A model generated the notes under the pieces. The model did no database searches. It was not told the origin of the DNA and was given only the letters and a program-made list of their open reading frames with translations. Source: Pseudomonas chlororaphis (lineage in GTDB: Bacteria; Pseudomonadota; Gammaproteobacteria; Pseudomonadales; Pseudomonadaceae). From it: a stretch of DNA of 64,000 nt. A program made the translations under genes and the position numbers. Position 1 is the first letter of the stretch. Each line of letters starts with the position of its first letter. Location: positions 1,426,001 to 1,490,000 of the forward strand of contig NZ_MOAL01000004.1 of the NCBI RefSeq assembly GCF_003731765.1. Direction: 5' to 3'. Below, piece after piece: positions 25,648-35,900 of the stretch.

Positions 25648-26931
25648 ATGCTGACTGCTGCGTTGATTTTCCTGCTGACCATCACCCTGGTGATCTGGCA
25701 GCCCAAGGGCCTGGGCGTAGGCTGGAGCGCCGTGTTCGGCGCGGTATTGGCCTTGCTCTTCGGGGTCGTGCACTTCAGTGACATTCCGGTGGTCTGGCAG
25801 ATCATCTGGAACGCCACCGGCACCTTCGTCGCCCTGATCATCATCAGCCTGCTGTTGGACGAGGCCGGCTTCTTTGCCTGGGCAGCCTTGCACGTGGCGC
25901 GTTGGGGCCGTGGCCGGGGGCGCAAGCTGTTCGCTTTCATGGTGCTGCTGGGCGCCCTGGTGTCGGCGCTGTTCGCCAACGATGGCGCGGCGCTGATTCT
26001 CACCCCGATCGTGATCTCGATGTTGCTGGCCCTGCGCTTTTCCAAGGCCACCACCCTGGCCTTTGTCATGGGCGCGGGCTTTATCGCCGACACCGCAAGC
26101 CTGCCGCTGGTGGTGTCGAATCTGGTGAACATCGTCTCCGCAGACTTCTTCAAGATCGGCTTCAACCGTTATGCCGCGGTGATGGTGCCGGTCAACCTGG
26201 TGAGCGTGGCGGCGACCCTGGCCGTGCTGCTGTGGTTTTTCCGACGGGACATTCCCGAGACCTACGACCCGGCGCAACTGGCCGAGCCGAAGACCGCGAT
26301 CCACGACCGGGCGACCTTTATCGCCGGTTGGTGGGTGCTCGGTATCCTGTTGCTGGGCTGCTTTGCCCTGGAGCCCCTGGGGATTCCCATCAGCGCCATT
26401 TCGGCGGTTTGCGCTGCGTTGCTCTGGGGGATTGCCGCCCGTGGCCGGCATATCGCCACGCGCAAGGTGCTCAAGGAAGCGCCCTGGCAGATCGTGATTT
26501 TCTCCCTGGGCATGTACATGGTGGTCTACGGCCTGCGCAACGCCGGGCTCACCGATCACCTGGCCGGCTGGCTGGACGGGTTCGCCCACTACGGCATCTG
26601 GGGCGCGGCCATGGGCACCGGGCTGCTCACGGCGCTGCTGTCATCGATCATGAACAACCTGCCGACCGTATTGATTGGCGCGCTGTCCATCGATGCCAGC
26701 CAAGCCACGGGGGTGATCAAGGAAGCGATGATCTACGCCAACGTGATTGGCAGCGACCTGGGGCCGAAAATCACCCCGATCGGCAGCCTGGCCACCTTGC
26801 TCTGGCTGCACGTGCTGGACCGCAAGGGCATCCATATCGGTTGGGGTTATTACTTCAAGGTCGGCATTGTGCTGACGCTGCCCGTGCTGTTGCTGACCCT
26901 GGCAGCGCTGGCGGTGCGCCTGTCGCTGTGA
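25648..26931 (+). CDS. arsB: Arsenite efflux permease ArsB
   Basis: A 427-residue polytopic inner-membrane protein that expels arsenite/antimonite. Hydrophobic segments span the whole length, beginning AALIFLLTITLVIWQPKGLGVGW, and the family-conserved SLFANDGAALILTPIV-type segment (here ALFANDGAALILTPIVI) and NNLPTVLIGALSI are present. The ATG at 25648 with AAGG upstream is preferred to a TTG at 25642. No arsC arsenate reductase or arsH follows; the next gene is convergent seven bases later, so this is a two-gene system. Confidence 0.94.
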   Translation: MLTAALIFLLTITLVIWQPKGLGVGWSAVFGAVLALLFGVVHFSDIPVVWQIIWNATGTFVALIIISLLLDEAGFFAWAALHVARWGRGRGRKLFAFMVLLGALVSALFANDGAALILTPIVISMLLALRFSKATTLAFVMGAGFIADTASLPLVVSNLVNIVSADFFKIGFNRYAAVMVPVNLVSVAATLAVLLWFFRRDIPETYDPAQLAEPKTAIHDRATFIAGWWVLGILLLGCFALEPLGIPISAISAVCAALLWGIAARGRHIATRKVLKEAPWQIVIFSLGMYMVVYGLRNAGLTDHLAGWLDGFAHYGIWGAAMGTGLLTALLSSIMNNLPTVLIGALSIDASQATGVIKEAMIYANVIGSDLGPKITPIGSLATLLWLHVLDRKGIHIGWGYYFKVGIVLTLPVLLLTLAALAVRLSL

Positions 26932-26937
26932 CCGCCG

Positions 26938-28440
26938 CTACCCGCCGCGGGCCGGCGTAGGCAAGGTGGCCAGGCCTGTTTCGGCCTGCCAGCCGCCGCC
27001 CAGGGCGGTGTACAGGTTGACCTCGGCAATCAGTTGCGCCAGCCGGTCGTTGATCAAGTCCTGCTGCGCGCTGAACAGCGAACGCTGGGCGTCGAGGAAC
27101 ACCAGGTTGCTGTCCAGGCCCATGCGGTAGCGGTGCTCGGCCATGTTGTAGTAGTCCTGGCTGGCGTCCACCAGGTTGCGCTGGGCATTGAGCTGCTGTT
27201 GGTAGGTCTGGCGCGCCGCCAGGCCGTTGGCCACTTCCTGGAAGGCGCTCTGGATCGACTTTTCATACTGGGCCACCAGCATGTCTTTTTGCAGCCGGGA
27301 GTAATCCAGGCTGGCCCGCAGGCTGCCGGCGTTGAAAATCGGCAGGTTGATCTGCGGCTGGAAGGTCCAGCCCCCGGAACCCCCTCTGAACAACCCTGAC
27401 AGTTCCAGGCTGGAAGAGCCGGCGTTGGCCGTCAGGCTGACACTGGGAAAGAACGCTGCCCGGGCCGCGCCGATATTGGCGTTGGCCGCCATCAGTTTGT
27501 ATTCCGCTTGCTGAATGTCCGGGCGCCGCTGCAACAAGTCGGAGGGCAGGCCGGCGGGCAGGGCGACAATCAGCTCGCTGGCCAGGGGCTGGCCGGGCAG
27601 GGTGGGCGAGACGTCGGCCCCCACCAGCAGGCTCAGGCTGTTGAGGTCCTGGGCCACCTGGCGTTGATAACGGGCCAGGCTGGCGCGGGCGCTTTCGACA
27701 CTGGTGCGGGCTTGCAGCACATCCAGGTTGGACAGTTTGCCGGCGCCGCTGCCACGGGTGGTCAGGCGCAGGCTTTCCAGGTTGGCGTCCAGGGTCTTGC
27801 GGCTCAGCACCAGCAACTCCTGATCGGCGCGCCAGGTCAGGTAGGCGTTCGCCACGTTCGCCACCAGGCTCAGCTGGGCACTGCGCCGGGCTTCCTCGGT
27901 GGCCAGGTAGGCGAATTTCGCCTGTTCACCAAGGCTGCGCACACGGCCGAAAAAGTCCAGCTCATAGGCGCTGATGCCCAGGGTCGCTGAATAGGTCGAC
28001 TGGATCACTCGTTCGCCGGTGCCGGTGACACTGGGCGGCATGCGCTGGCGCGAGCCGCTGGCGTTGGCGCTGACCGCCGGGAACAGGTCGGCGCGCTGGA
28101 TTCGGTACTGGGCCTGGAAGGCCTCGACGTTCAAGGCCGCCACCCGCAGGTCGCGGTTGTTGGCCAGGGCGTTGTGAATCAGCTGCTGCAAGGTCGGGTC
28201 GCGGAACAGTTGCTGCCAGTCCGTGGTGGCCACGGGTGTGGCCTGGGTTGTGTCCTGGTAACCCGGCCCCTGGGGGTAGTGGGCCGGGGCTGGCGATTCG
28301 GGCTGTTGGTAGTCCGGGATCAGCGTGCATCCGCCCAGGGTCCACGCCAGGATCGCCAGGCACAGCGCCGATTTGTTGATGAGGGGCCTTGGCCGCAGGC
28401 GCTGCGAAGCCTGACGCGAACTGGAAAAAAACACGGTCAT
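26938..28440 (-). CDS. NodT/OprM-type outer-membrane efflux lipoprotein
   Basis: A 500-residue outer-membrane factor that forms the exit duct of a tripartite pump. The lipobox is LGGC with Cys near residue 38, and two outer-membrane-efflux repeats are visible (LIHNALANNRDLRVAALNVEA and RRPDIQQAEYKLMAANANIGAARAAFFPSV). The ATG at 28440 overlaps the stop of the LuxR-type gene (ATGA), so the two are co-translated. NodT-like genes occur next to Pseudomonas lipopeptide synthetases, where they work with a MacAB-type pump; no macAB is in this window, and it may lie beyond the third NRPS gene. An unrelated efflux role remains possible. Confidence 0.9.
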   Translation of the reverse strand: MTVFFSSSRQASQRLRPRPLINKSALCLAILAWTLGGCTLIPDYQQPESPAPAHYPQGPGYQDTTQATPVATTDWQQLFRDPTLQQLIHNALANNRDLRVAALNVEAFQAQYRIQRADLFPAVSANASGSRQRMPPSVTGTGERVIQSTYSATLGISAYELDFFGRVRSLGEQAKFAYLATEEARRSAQLSLVANVANAYLTWRADQELLVLSRKTLDANLESLRLTTRGSGAGKLSNLDVLQARTSVESARASLARYQRQVAQDLNSLSLLVGADVSPTLPGQPLASELIVALPAGLPSDLLQRRPDIQQAEYKLMAANANIGAARAAFFPSVSLTANAGSSSLELSGLFRGGSGGWTFQPQINLPIFNAGSLRASLDYSRLQKDMLVAQYEKSIQSAFQEVANGLAARQTYQQQLNAQRNLVDASQDYYNMAEHRYRMGLDSNLVFLDAQRSLFSAQQDLINDRLAQLIAEVNLYTALGGGWQAETGLATLPTPARGG

Positions 28441-29243
28441 GCCCCGACCATCCACTTGGCCAGCCCATGGCGGCCACTCACTCCCAGTTTGGTCGCGGCG
28501 CGCTTGAGGTAGGTTTCCACGGAACTGGTCTTGACGTTGAGCCGCTGCGCCATCTGCGGCACGGTGCCGCCGGTCAGCAGCCCCAGGCAGACTTCTTTTT
28601 CCCGCGCCGAAAGGAGCGTCGCGCTGCGCGCCAGGCGCTCGTCGAACTCGCGATGCAACAAGGCCTGCTCGGGCACGCTCGGCACACTGGGGGCCCAGGG
28701 TTTGTTCGTGGTGTATTGGCGGCTGGCCTGAGCATGCCGCTCGATCAGCGGCAACAGGGTTTGCGAGAGGCTCTTGAGAAACGACAGTTCAAACAGGGAA
28801 AACACCCGCTGATGGTGAGGGCGGTAAAAGGAGATGACACAGCGCCGATTGGATTTGCGCGACACCAGGCTGCACTGGTGGGACGGCTCCCGGGCCGGTT
28901 GGCTGGCTGGGTCGGCGGTGCGCGCGTTCATCTGGATCAACAGCGAGTCGTCCATCTCGATCATTTTCTTCAGCAGCGGCTGTTCCTCGCGGTGCCAGGG
29001 CGCGCTGCAGGGGGAGACATCCTGCAGGGCGGCGCTGCCCAGGGGCGTGATGTCCAGCAGGCAGGCCTGGTGTTCATCGAGGGTCCACTCGCCGAGTTCG
29101 ACCCGGTTCACGGGGACGCGTTTGCCCACCAGGTGCAGCATGTTGGCGGCAAAACCTTGGTTGCCGGTGCTGGCGATCAATTCGCCGAGTTCAGAGTAAA
29201 AATGTGGGGTTTCCAGGGTGCTGATGCTGCAGGCCAAACTCAT
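28437..29243 (-). CDS. LuxR-type regulator of the lipopeptide cluster
   Basis: A 268-residue regulator with a C-terminal LuxR helix-turn-helix at about residues 205-265 (LSAREKEVCLGLLTGGTVPQMAQRLNVKTSSVETYLKRAATKLGV). The N-terminal part is not recognisable as an autoinducer-binding or receiver domain, which is the pattern of cluster regulators such as MassAR, ViscAR, PsoR, SalA and SyrF. Of three nearby in-frame ATGs (29252, 29249, 29243) the last has the best spacing from AAGGA. It is divergent from NRPS1, whose activation is its likely job, and shares a transcript with the outer-membrane factor gene. Confidence 0.88.
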   Translation of the reverse strand: MSLACSISTLETPHFYSELGELIASTGNQGFAANMLHLVGKRVPVNRVELGEWTLDEHQACLLDITPLGSAALQDVSPCSAPWHREEQPLLKKMIEMDDSLLIQMNARTADPASQPAREPSHQCSLVSRKSNRRCVISFYRPHHQRVFSLFELSFLKSLSQTLLPLIERHAQASRQYTTNKPWAPSVPSVPEQALLHREFDERLARSATLLSAREKEVCLGLLTGGTVPQMAQRLNVKTSSVETYLKRAATKLGVSGRHGLAKWMVGA

Positions 29244-29754
29244 ATTCATCATCCTTGATGTAGACAGATCGTCGAACAGGGGGCAGAGGCGATCCGGTGT
29301 TGATCAGTTCTCCATGAATCTGATCCATCGTCGGAAATATCATTAAATCCCATGGACTTACCGGGTGTATGCCGTGGAACACCGGGACAAAACTGCCATG
29401 AAAATAGCGGGATTATTTTGACGCTTATCCCCGGCGCCCTTGGCTGGCGTCTAAAAACACCCTCTAACTAACTGATTATTAATGATTTATTTTTATCTCT
29501 TGGTGCCGATTGGGCGAGCGGCCTGCCTGTTCTATGGTGGATTTCCTACAGGCTTATAAGTCTTCCTTCAGGAACTTTCAGATAGATCCCGTTTTAGTCG
29601 TCAGTGAAACCCCGGCTCCAGGCTCGGGCTTGTCAAGTCGGGGGCGTGATAGCGCGGCGGGTTGTCCGGGTTTCGGGTGTCATGCTGGCACCGGGGCCGG
29701 TGCTTAAATTCCGCGATACCGCCCTTAGCAGGCGCATTACATGAGAAGGATCTT
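29244..29754. promoter_or_regulatory. Divergent control region of the lipopeptide locus
   Basis: About 510 bp without a convincing gene separates the LuxR-type gene from the NRPS1 leader. It contains an A/T-rich stretch near 29475-29505 unlike the surrounding DNA, and TATAAG at 29555-29560. A dyad with TGTCCGG and GGTGTCA ends at 29663-29682 is only a weak match to the syr-syp box bound by SalA/SyrF as I recall it. A perfect inverted repeat lies at 29688-29703. Promoters for both directions must lie here, but I cannot place them confidently. Confidence 0.6.
29688..29703. promoter_or_regulatory. Perfect inverted repeat upstream of NRPS1 leader
   Basis: GCACCGGGGCCGGTGC has 7-bp perfect arms around GG and lies 51 bp before the leader ORF, followed by TTAAATT. 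As DNA it could be a regulator site; as RNA it could form a 6-bp stem with a GGGC loop in the 5' untranslated region. Confidence 0.45.
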
Positions 29755-29796
29755 ATGACGCTTTTTTCTGCCGCCGCCCCGGACGTCCGTGTATGA
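29755..29796 (+). CDS. 13-codon leader ORF overlapping NRPS1 start
   Basis: A short frame MTLFSAAAPDVRV begins at an ATG with AGAAGGA four bases upstream, the only good ribosome-binding site in the region. It stops at TGA (29794-29796), overlapping the NRPS1 ATG (29793-29795) as ATGA. NRPS1 itself has no clear ribosome-binding site, and its frame has no other ATG, GTG or TTG back to a stop at 29742. This arrangement suggests that ribosomes finishing the leader restart on NRPS1. Whether the peptide itself does anything is unknown. Confidence 0.55.
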   Translation: MTLFSAAAPDVRV

Positions 29797-32700
29797 ATCC
29801 CCATCCCAGGACTGCACAGGTGTTCCCCCTGACCGCTGCCCAGAGCGATATCTGGCTCGACCAACTGAGCCGGGCCGACTCGCCGCGCTACAACATTGGT
29901 GGCTACGTCGAGCTGCAAGGCCCCGTGGACGCTGAGTTGATGCAGCGGGCCATTGAAGCCCTGGTGCACAAGCACGATGCCCTGCGCACCGAGTTGCTGG
30001 CCGACGCCGGCCCCGACGGCCTGCCGTTGCAGCGCTTTGCCCGCGAGATGCCGGTGCCGATGCCGCTGTATGACCTGTCCCAGGAGGCCGAGCCGACGGT
30101 CCGGGCCCAGAGCCTGATGCAGCAGCACATGGCCCGGGTCTATGCCCTGTACGGCGAGCCCCTGTTCCGCTTTTTCCTGGTCAAGCTCGGGCCTGAGCAC
30201 TACTGGCTGGGCACCCAGGCCCACCACCTGATTCTCGACGGCTGGGGCTTCGGCCAGATGCTGCACTCCCTCGGCGGCATCTACAGCGCCCTGGTGCAGG
30301 GCCAGTCGCCGGAGCTTGAGGCCGCGTCCTACATCGACTTTATTCACGACGATGCCCGCTATCACGGTTCGCCGCGCTACGCCCGCGACCGCGCCTACTG
30401 GCTGGACAAATTCCGCAGCCTGCCCGAGCCGCTGCTGGTGCCCCGTCATCGCGATCGCTACCCGAACCAGGCCGCGCCGGGTGCCAACCTGGTGCGGCCG
30501 TTTCCCGCCGCGCTGCACGAGCGGATGAAGGCGTGCGGCAGCACCTGGGGGGCGTCGGCGTTCCATGTGTGGCTGGCGGCGCTGTACGTGTATTTCACCT
30601 GCACCAGCGAGCGCGACGAGTGGGTAGTCGGCTTGCCGATTCTCAACCGCTCCAACGCCCGATTCAGGTCGACCCTGGGCCTGTTCACCCAGGTCAGCGC
30701 GGTGCGCCTGGGGTTTGCCCGCGAGCTGAGTTTTGCCGAACTGGTGGCGGCGATCCGTGACGCGCTGAGGCAGGATTTCCGTCATCAGCGGTTTCCCCTG
30801 AGCGAGATGAATCGCGAGCTCGGCTTGTGGCGCGAAGGCCGTGGCCAGCTGTTCGACCTGTCGCTGTCCTACGAGCAGGACGACCACGACTACTGTTACG
30901 GCGAGGCGCAGGCCCAGACCATCAAGGTGCCGAACAACCACGAGCCGATGCCGCTGGTGATCCACCTGCGCAGCAACTGTCACAACGATCAGGCCTGGAT
31001 TCACTACGTCTACAACCAGGCCTATTTCCAGCCGGACGAGGTCGAGGCCCTGGCCGAGCGCTTGACCCATGTGCTTGAGCAAGGGCTGGCGCAAGGCGAA
31101 CGGACGATCGGCGATTTCTCCCTGATGACCGCCCGCGAAGCGGCGCGGATACACGCGTGGAACGCCACGACGCGCCGCTATCCGCAGGCCCAGACCCTGC
31201 ACAGCCTGTTCGAGCAACAGGTGCTGCTGGCCCCGGAGGCACCTGCGGCGGTGCATGGCGCGCAGTCCCTGAGCTACGACGCACTCAACCGCCGGGCCAA
31301 CCAACTGGCCCGGCACCTGATGCAACTCGGGGTCAAGCCGGGCGACAACGTGGCGATCCTGCTACCGCGCTCCGAGGCCCTGCTGGTCAGCCAACTGGCC
31401 ATCAGTAAATGTGCCGCGGTTTATGTGCCCCTGGACATCAATGCCCCGGCCGAGCGTCAGCTGTTTATGGTCAGCGACAGCCAGGCCCGGGTGCTGCTGA
31501 CCCTTAGCCGCGAAACCCTGGCGTGCCCGGCGCAGCGCATCGAGCTGGACCGCCTGGCGCTGGACCACCAGCCCGCGCACAACCCCGACCTGGCGCAGTC
31601 GTCCGAAAGCGTGGCCTACATCATGTACACCTCCGGTTCCACCGGCAGCCCGAAAGGCGTGCTGGTGCCTCACCGGGCTGTGAGCCGCCTGGTGTTGAAC
31701 AACGGCTATGCCGAGTTCAATCGCCATGACCGGGTGGCCTTCGCCTCCAACCCGGCATTCGACGCCAGCACCCTGGAAGTCTGGGCGCCGCTGCTCAATG
31801 GCGGCTGCGTGGTGCTGGTCGATCAGGACGTTGTGCTGTCCAGTGCCGCCCTGGGCGCGCTGCTGCTGGAGCAGCGGGTCAGCGTGTTGTGGATGACCGC
31901 CGGGCTGTTCCACCAGCACGCCGATGGCCTGCTGGCGGCGTTCCGGAGCTTGCGTTACCTGATCGTGGGCGGTGATGTGCTGGACCCGGCGGTGATCGCC
32001 CGGGTGCTGGAGCAGGGCGCACCGCAGCACTTGCTCAATGGCTACGGCCCGACCGAGGCCACGACCTTTTCCACCACCTTTGAAATCCACTCTGTCAGCC
32101 CGGGGAGCATTCCCATCGGCCGCCCCATCGGCAACAGCCGCGCCTACGTGCTGGATGCCCGGCAGCGCCAGGTCGCGGTGGGGGTGGTCGGCGAGTTGTA
32201 CGTCGGCGGCGCGGGGGTGGCCCTGGGTTACCTCAACCAGCCGCAACTGACCGCGGAAAAGTTTATCGCCGATCCGTTTATGGGCAGCCTACCGGGCGAG
32301 CCGTCGCCCGGCCTGATGTATCGCACCGGCGACCTGGCCTGCTGGCGCGAAGATGGCGTGCTGCTGTACCAGGGACGCAACGATCAGCAGGTCAAGCTGC
32401 GGGGCTTTCGCATCGAGCTGGGGGAAATCGAAACCCGCCTGGCCCACTGCGCCGGGGTCAAGGACAGCGCGCTGCTGCTGCGTGAAGACAGCCCGGGGGA
32501 CAAGCGCCTGGTGGCCTACTTCACGCCCCAGGACGCGGCTGCGCATATCGACATCAAGCACTTGCACGAGGTCCTGCAAGGCCAGTTGCCGGACTACATG
32601 CTGCCGGCCGCTTATGTGCAGTTGCCGGCGTTGCCGCTGACCGCCAATGGCAAGCTCGACCGCAAGGCCCTGCCGGCGCCGGACGCTGCGGCGCTGCTGC

Positions 32701-32960
32701 GTCGTGACTATGAAGCGCCCCGGGGCGAGGTCGAAGTGGCCCTGGCGCAGATCTGGGCCGAGCTGCTGCAGGTCGAGCAGGTCGGGCGCCAGGATCACTT
32801 CTTCGAGCTGGGCGGGCACTCGCTGTTGGCGGTGGGCTTGATCGAGCGCATGCGCCAACTCGGGTTCGGCGCCGATGTGCGGGTGCTGTTCAGCCAGCCG
32901 ACCCTGGCGGCGCTGGCCGCGGCGGTGGGCAACAGCCAGGAAGTCCAGGTGCCGGCCAAC
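29793..32960 (+). other. NRPS1 module 1: starter C, A (Val), T
   Basis: The residue-1 module. Starter C domain without the dual C/E N-terminal motif; A-domain residues at the ten PheA positions read D-A-L-W-I-G-G-T-F plus the A10 Lys (NGKLDRKAL near residue 952), a Val-type pocket where most Pseudomonas lipopeptides have Leu. Boundaries are approximate. Confidence 0.75.
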
Positions 32961-35900
32961 CGCATTGCCCCGGGCTGCACCCACATCACCCCGCAACTGC
33001 TGCCCCTGGCCAGCCTGGACCAGCCGACCATCGACCGCATCGTCGCCGGCATCCCCGGCGGCGCGGCCAATGTCCAGGACATCTACCCCCTGGCGCCCTT
33101 GCAAGAGGGCCTGCTGTATCACCACATTAGTGCCGAACGCGGCGACCCCTACCAGCAACACGCGATGTTTGCCTTCAGCAGTCGTGAACGCCTGGACGCC
33201 TTTGCCCGGGCCTTGCAACAGGTGATCGAGCGCCATGACATCCTGCGCACCAGCCTGGCCTGGGACGGGTTGGAGCAACCCATGCAAGTGGTCTGGCGCC
33301 AGGCGCAACTGGGGCTTGAGCAAGTGCAACTGGAGCCGCAGTCAGGGGACATCCTCGGCCAGTTGGCCGCGCGCTTCGACCCCGGCCTGCGCCCGCTGGA
33401 TATCCGCCAGGCGCCGATGATGGCCCTGGCCTGGGCCGAAGACCCGTTGCAGCAGCGCTGGGTCGGTATGTTGCGCTTCCATCACCTGGTCAACGACGCC
33501 ACGTCCACGGCGGTGCTGATCGGCGAAATCCAGGCCCACCTGAATGGCCAGCAAGCCCAGTTGCCGCCGGCCGTCGCCTACCGCAACGTGGTGGCGCAAG
33601 CCCGCCAGGCCCATCGGCAGGCCGAGCACCAAGGGTTTTTCAGGCAGATGCTCGGTGACGTCGATGAGCCGACCCTGGCCTTCGGTTTGCAGGCGTACCA
33701 GGTCGATCGTGACGACCAGCAGCAGGCCCATGGCCTGCTCGACGCCGGGCTCGGCCAGCGCCTGCGGGCGCAGGCACGGCAGCTGGGGGTGAGTGCCGCC
33801 AGCCTTTATCACCTGGCCTGGGCCCAGGTGTTGGGCAGCCTGGCGGGGCGCGACGATGTGGTGTTCGGCACCGTGTTGCTGGGGCGTCTGCAAGCCGGCG
33901 AGGGGGCCGATCGAGCCCTGGGCATGTTTATCAATACCTTGCCGTTACGGGTGCGCCTGGCCGGTTGCAGTGTCGCCCAGGCGATTCGCGATACCCATGC
34001 CGGTTTGAGCGATTTGCTGGCCCACGAGCATGCCGCGCTGGCCCTGGCCCAACGTTGCAGCGCGGTGGCTGCACCGACGCCGCTGTTCAATACCTTGCTC
34101 AACTACCGGCACGCGGCGCCGCCCGAGGACCAGGTGCAACTGCCGGGCATCGAGCTGGTGAGCAGCGAAGAGATCGTCAGCTACCCGCTGAGCATTGCCG
34201 TGGATGACCTGCAATCCGGGTTCCGCCTGTCGGCCCGGGCCCCGGGCAAGGTCGGCGCGCAGCGGCTGCTGGATTACCTGCAAACGGCCCTGGGCGCTCT
34301 GGTCCAGGCCTTGGAGCAGGCACCGCACAGGCCCCTGGCACAGCTGTCGATCTTGCCGCCGGCCGAGCGTCAGCACCTGCTGATCGACCTCAACGCCACG
34401 GCTGAAATTTACGCCCATGACCAGACCCTGCATGCCCTGATCGAGGCTCAGGTGCGGCGCACCCCGGACGCCGTGGCCCTGGTGGCCGGTGAGCAGCAAC
34501 TGAGCTACGGCGAACTCAATGCGCGGGCCAACCAACTGGCCCATCACCTGCGCGAACAGGGTGTGCAACCCGATTCCCGGGTGGCGATCTGCGTCGAGCG
34601 CGGCCTGGAGTTGCTGGTCGGCCTGCTGGGCATCCTCAAGGCCGGCGGTGCCTATGTGCCCCTGGACCCGAGTTACCCGCCGGAGCGCCTCGCCTACATG
34701 GTGCAGGACAGCGCGCCGGTGGCGGTGCTGGTGCACGGCCCGACCCGCGAGCTGATGCAGCAGGCTGGGGTGCCGCTGATCGACTTCGATGCCAGCACCT
34801 GGCAGCACCAGCCCCTGAGCGATCCCCAGGTGCCGGGCCTCGGGGTGTCGAACCTGGCCTATGTGATCTACACCTCGGGCTCCACCGGCACGCCCAAGGG
34901 GGTGATGGTGGAACACCGTGGCCTGGGCAACCTGATGCACTGGAGTTCGGGGCTGTGCCCGGCGGCCGCCAGCGGCAGCCTGTTGCAGAAGGCCCCGTTC
35001 AGTTTCGACGGCTCGGTGTGGGAGCTGTTCTGGCCGCTGAGCATCGGCATGCGCATGGTTCTGGCGCGCCCCGACGGCCATCGCGACCCGGCCTACCTGG
35101 CGCAGTTGATCCGCGAGCAGCAGATCACCGTGGTCAAGTTTGTGCCGGCCATGCTCCAGCAGTTCCTGGAGCTGGAAGAGGTTCGCCAGTGCCACAGCCT
35201 GACCGACGTGTTTGCCGGCGGCGGCGAGCTGACCGAGGTCATGGCCCGGCGCTTCCAGCAGCAGTTGCCCCAGGCCCGCTTGCACAACGTCTATGGCCCC
35301 ACTGAAACCACGGTGGACAGCAGCGCCTGGACCCTGGAACCGGGGGCCGAGGTGCCGTCGATCCAGTTGCCCATCGGTAGGCCCATCAGCAACACCCGCC
35401 TGTATGTGCTGGATGCCCATGACGCGCCGGTGCCCATGGGCGTCAGCGGCCAATTGCACATTGGCGGGGTCGGCGTGGCCCGGGGTTACCTGGGGCTGCC
35501 CGGGCTGATGGCCGAGCGCTTTATCGACAGCCCGTTCGTGGCGGGCGATCGCCTGTACCGCACCGGTGACCTGGTGCGTTACCGCGCTGACGGTAACCTG
35601 GAGTTCCTCGGGCGCAACGACTTCCAGGTCAAGCTCCACGGGCTGCGGGTCGAGCTGGGGGAAATCGAGGCGCGGCTGGCCAGCCACCCGGCGCTGCGGG
35701 AAGTGGTGGTGCTGATGCGCGACGGGCGCCTGGTGAGTTACTTCACCGTGCGCCAGGGGGAGCCGGTCCCGGCCATTGAGGCGTTGCGTGACCATGTGCT
35801 GGCGCAATTGCCGGAGTACATGGTGCCCTCGGCGTTCGTCCAGTTGCCGGTCTGGCCCCTGAGCCCCAATGGCAAGCTGGATCGCCAGGCGCTGCCGGCG

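Noticed and set aside
29663..29682. syr-syp-box-like site
   Set aside because: Outer bases fit, but the right arm matches the remembered consensus poorly and the dyad is weak; kept only as a remark on the control region.
29601..31325. Minus-strand frame of 574 codons over the NRPS1 start
   Set aside because: It lies mostly antisense to the starter C and A domains and has shadow-like composition; it would also cover the leader and promoter.
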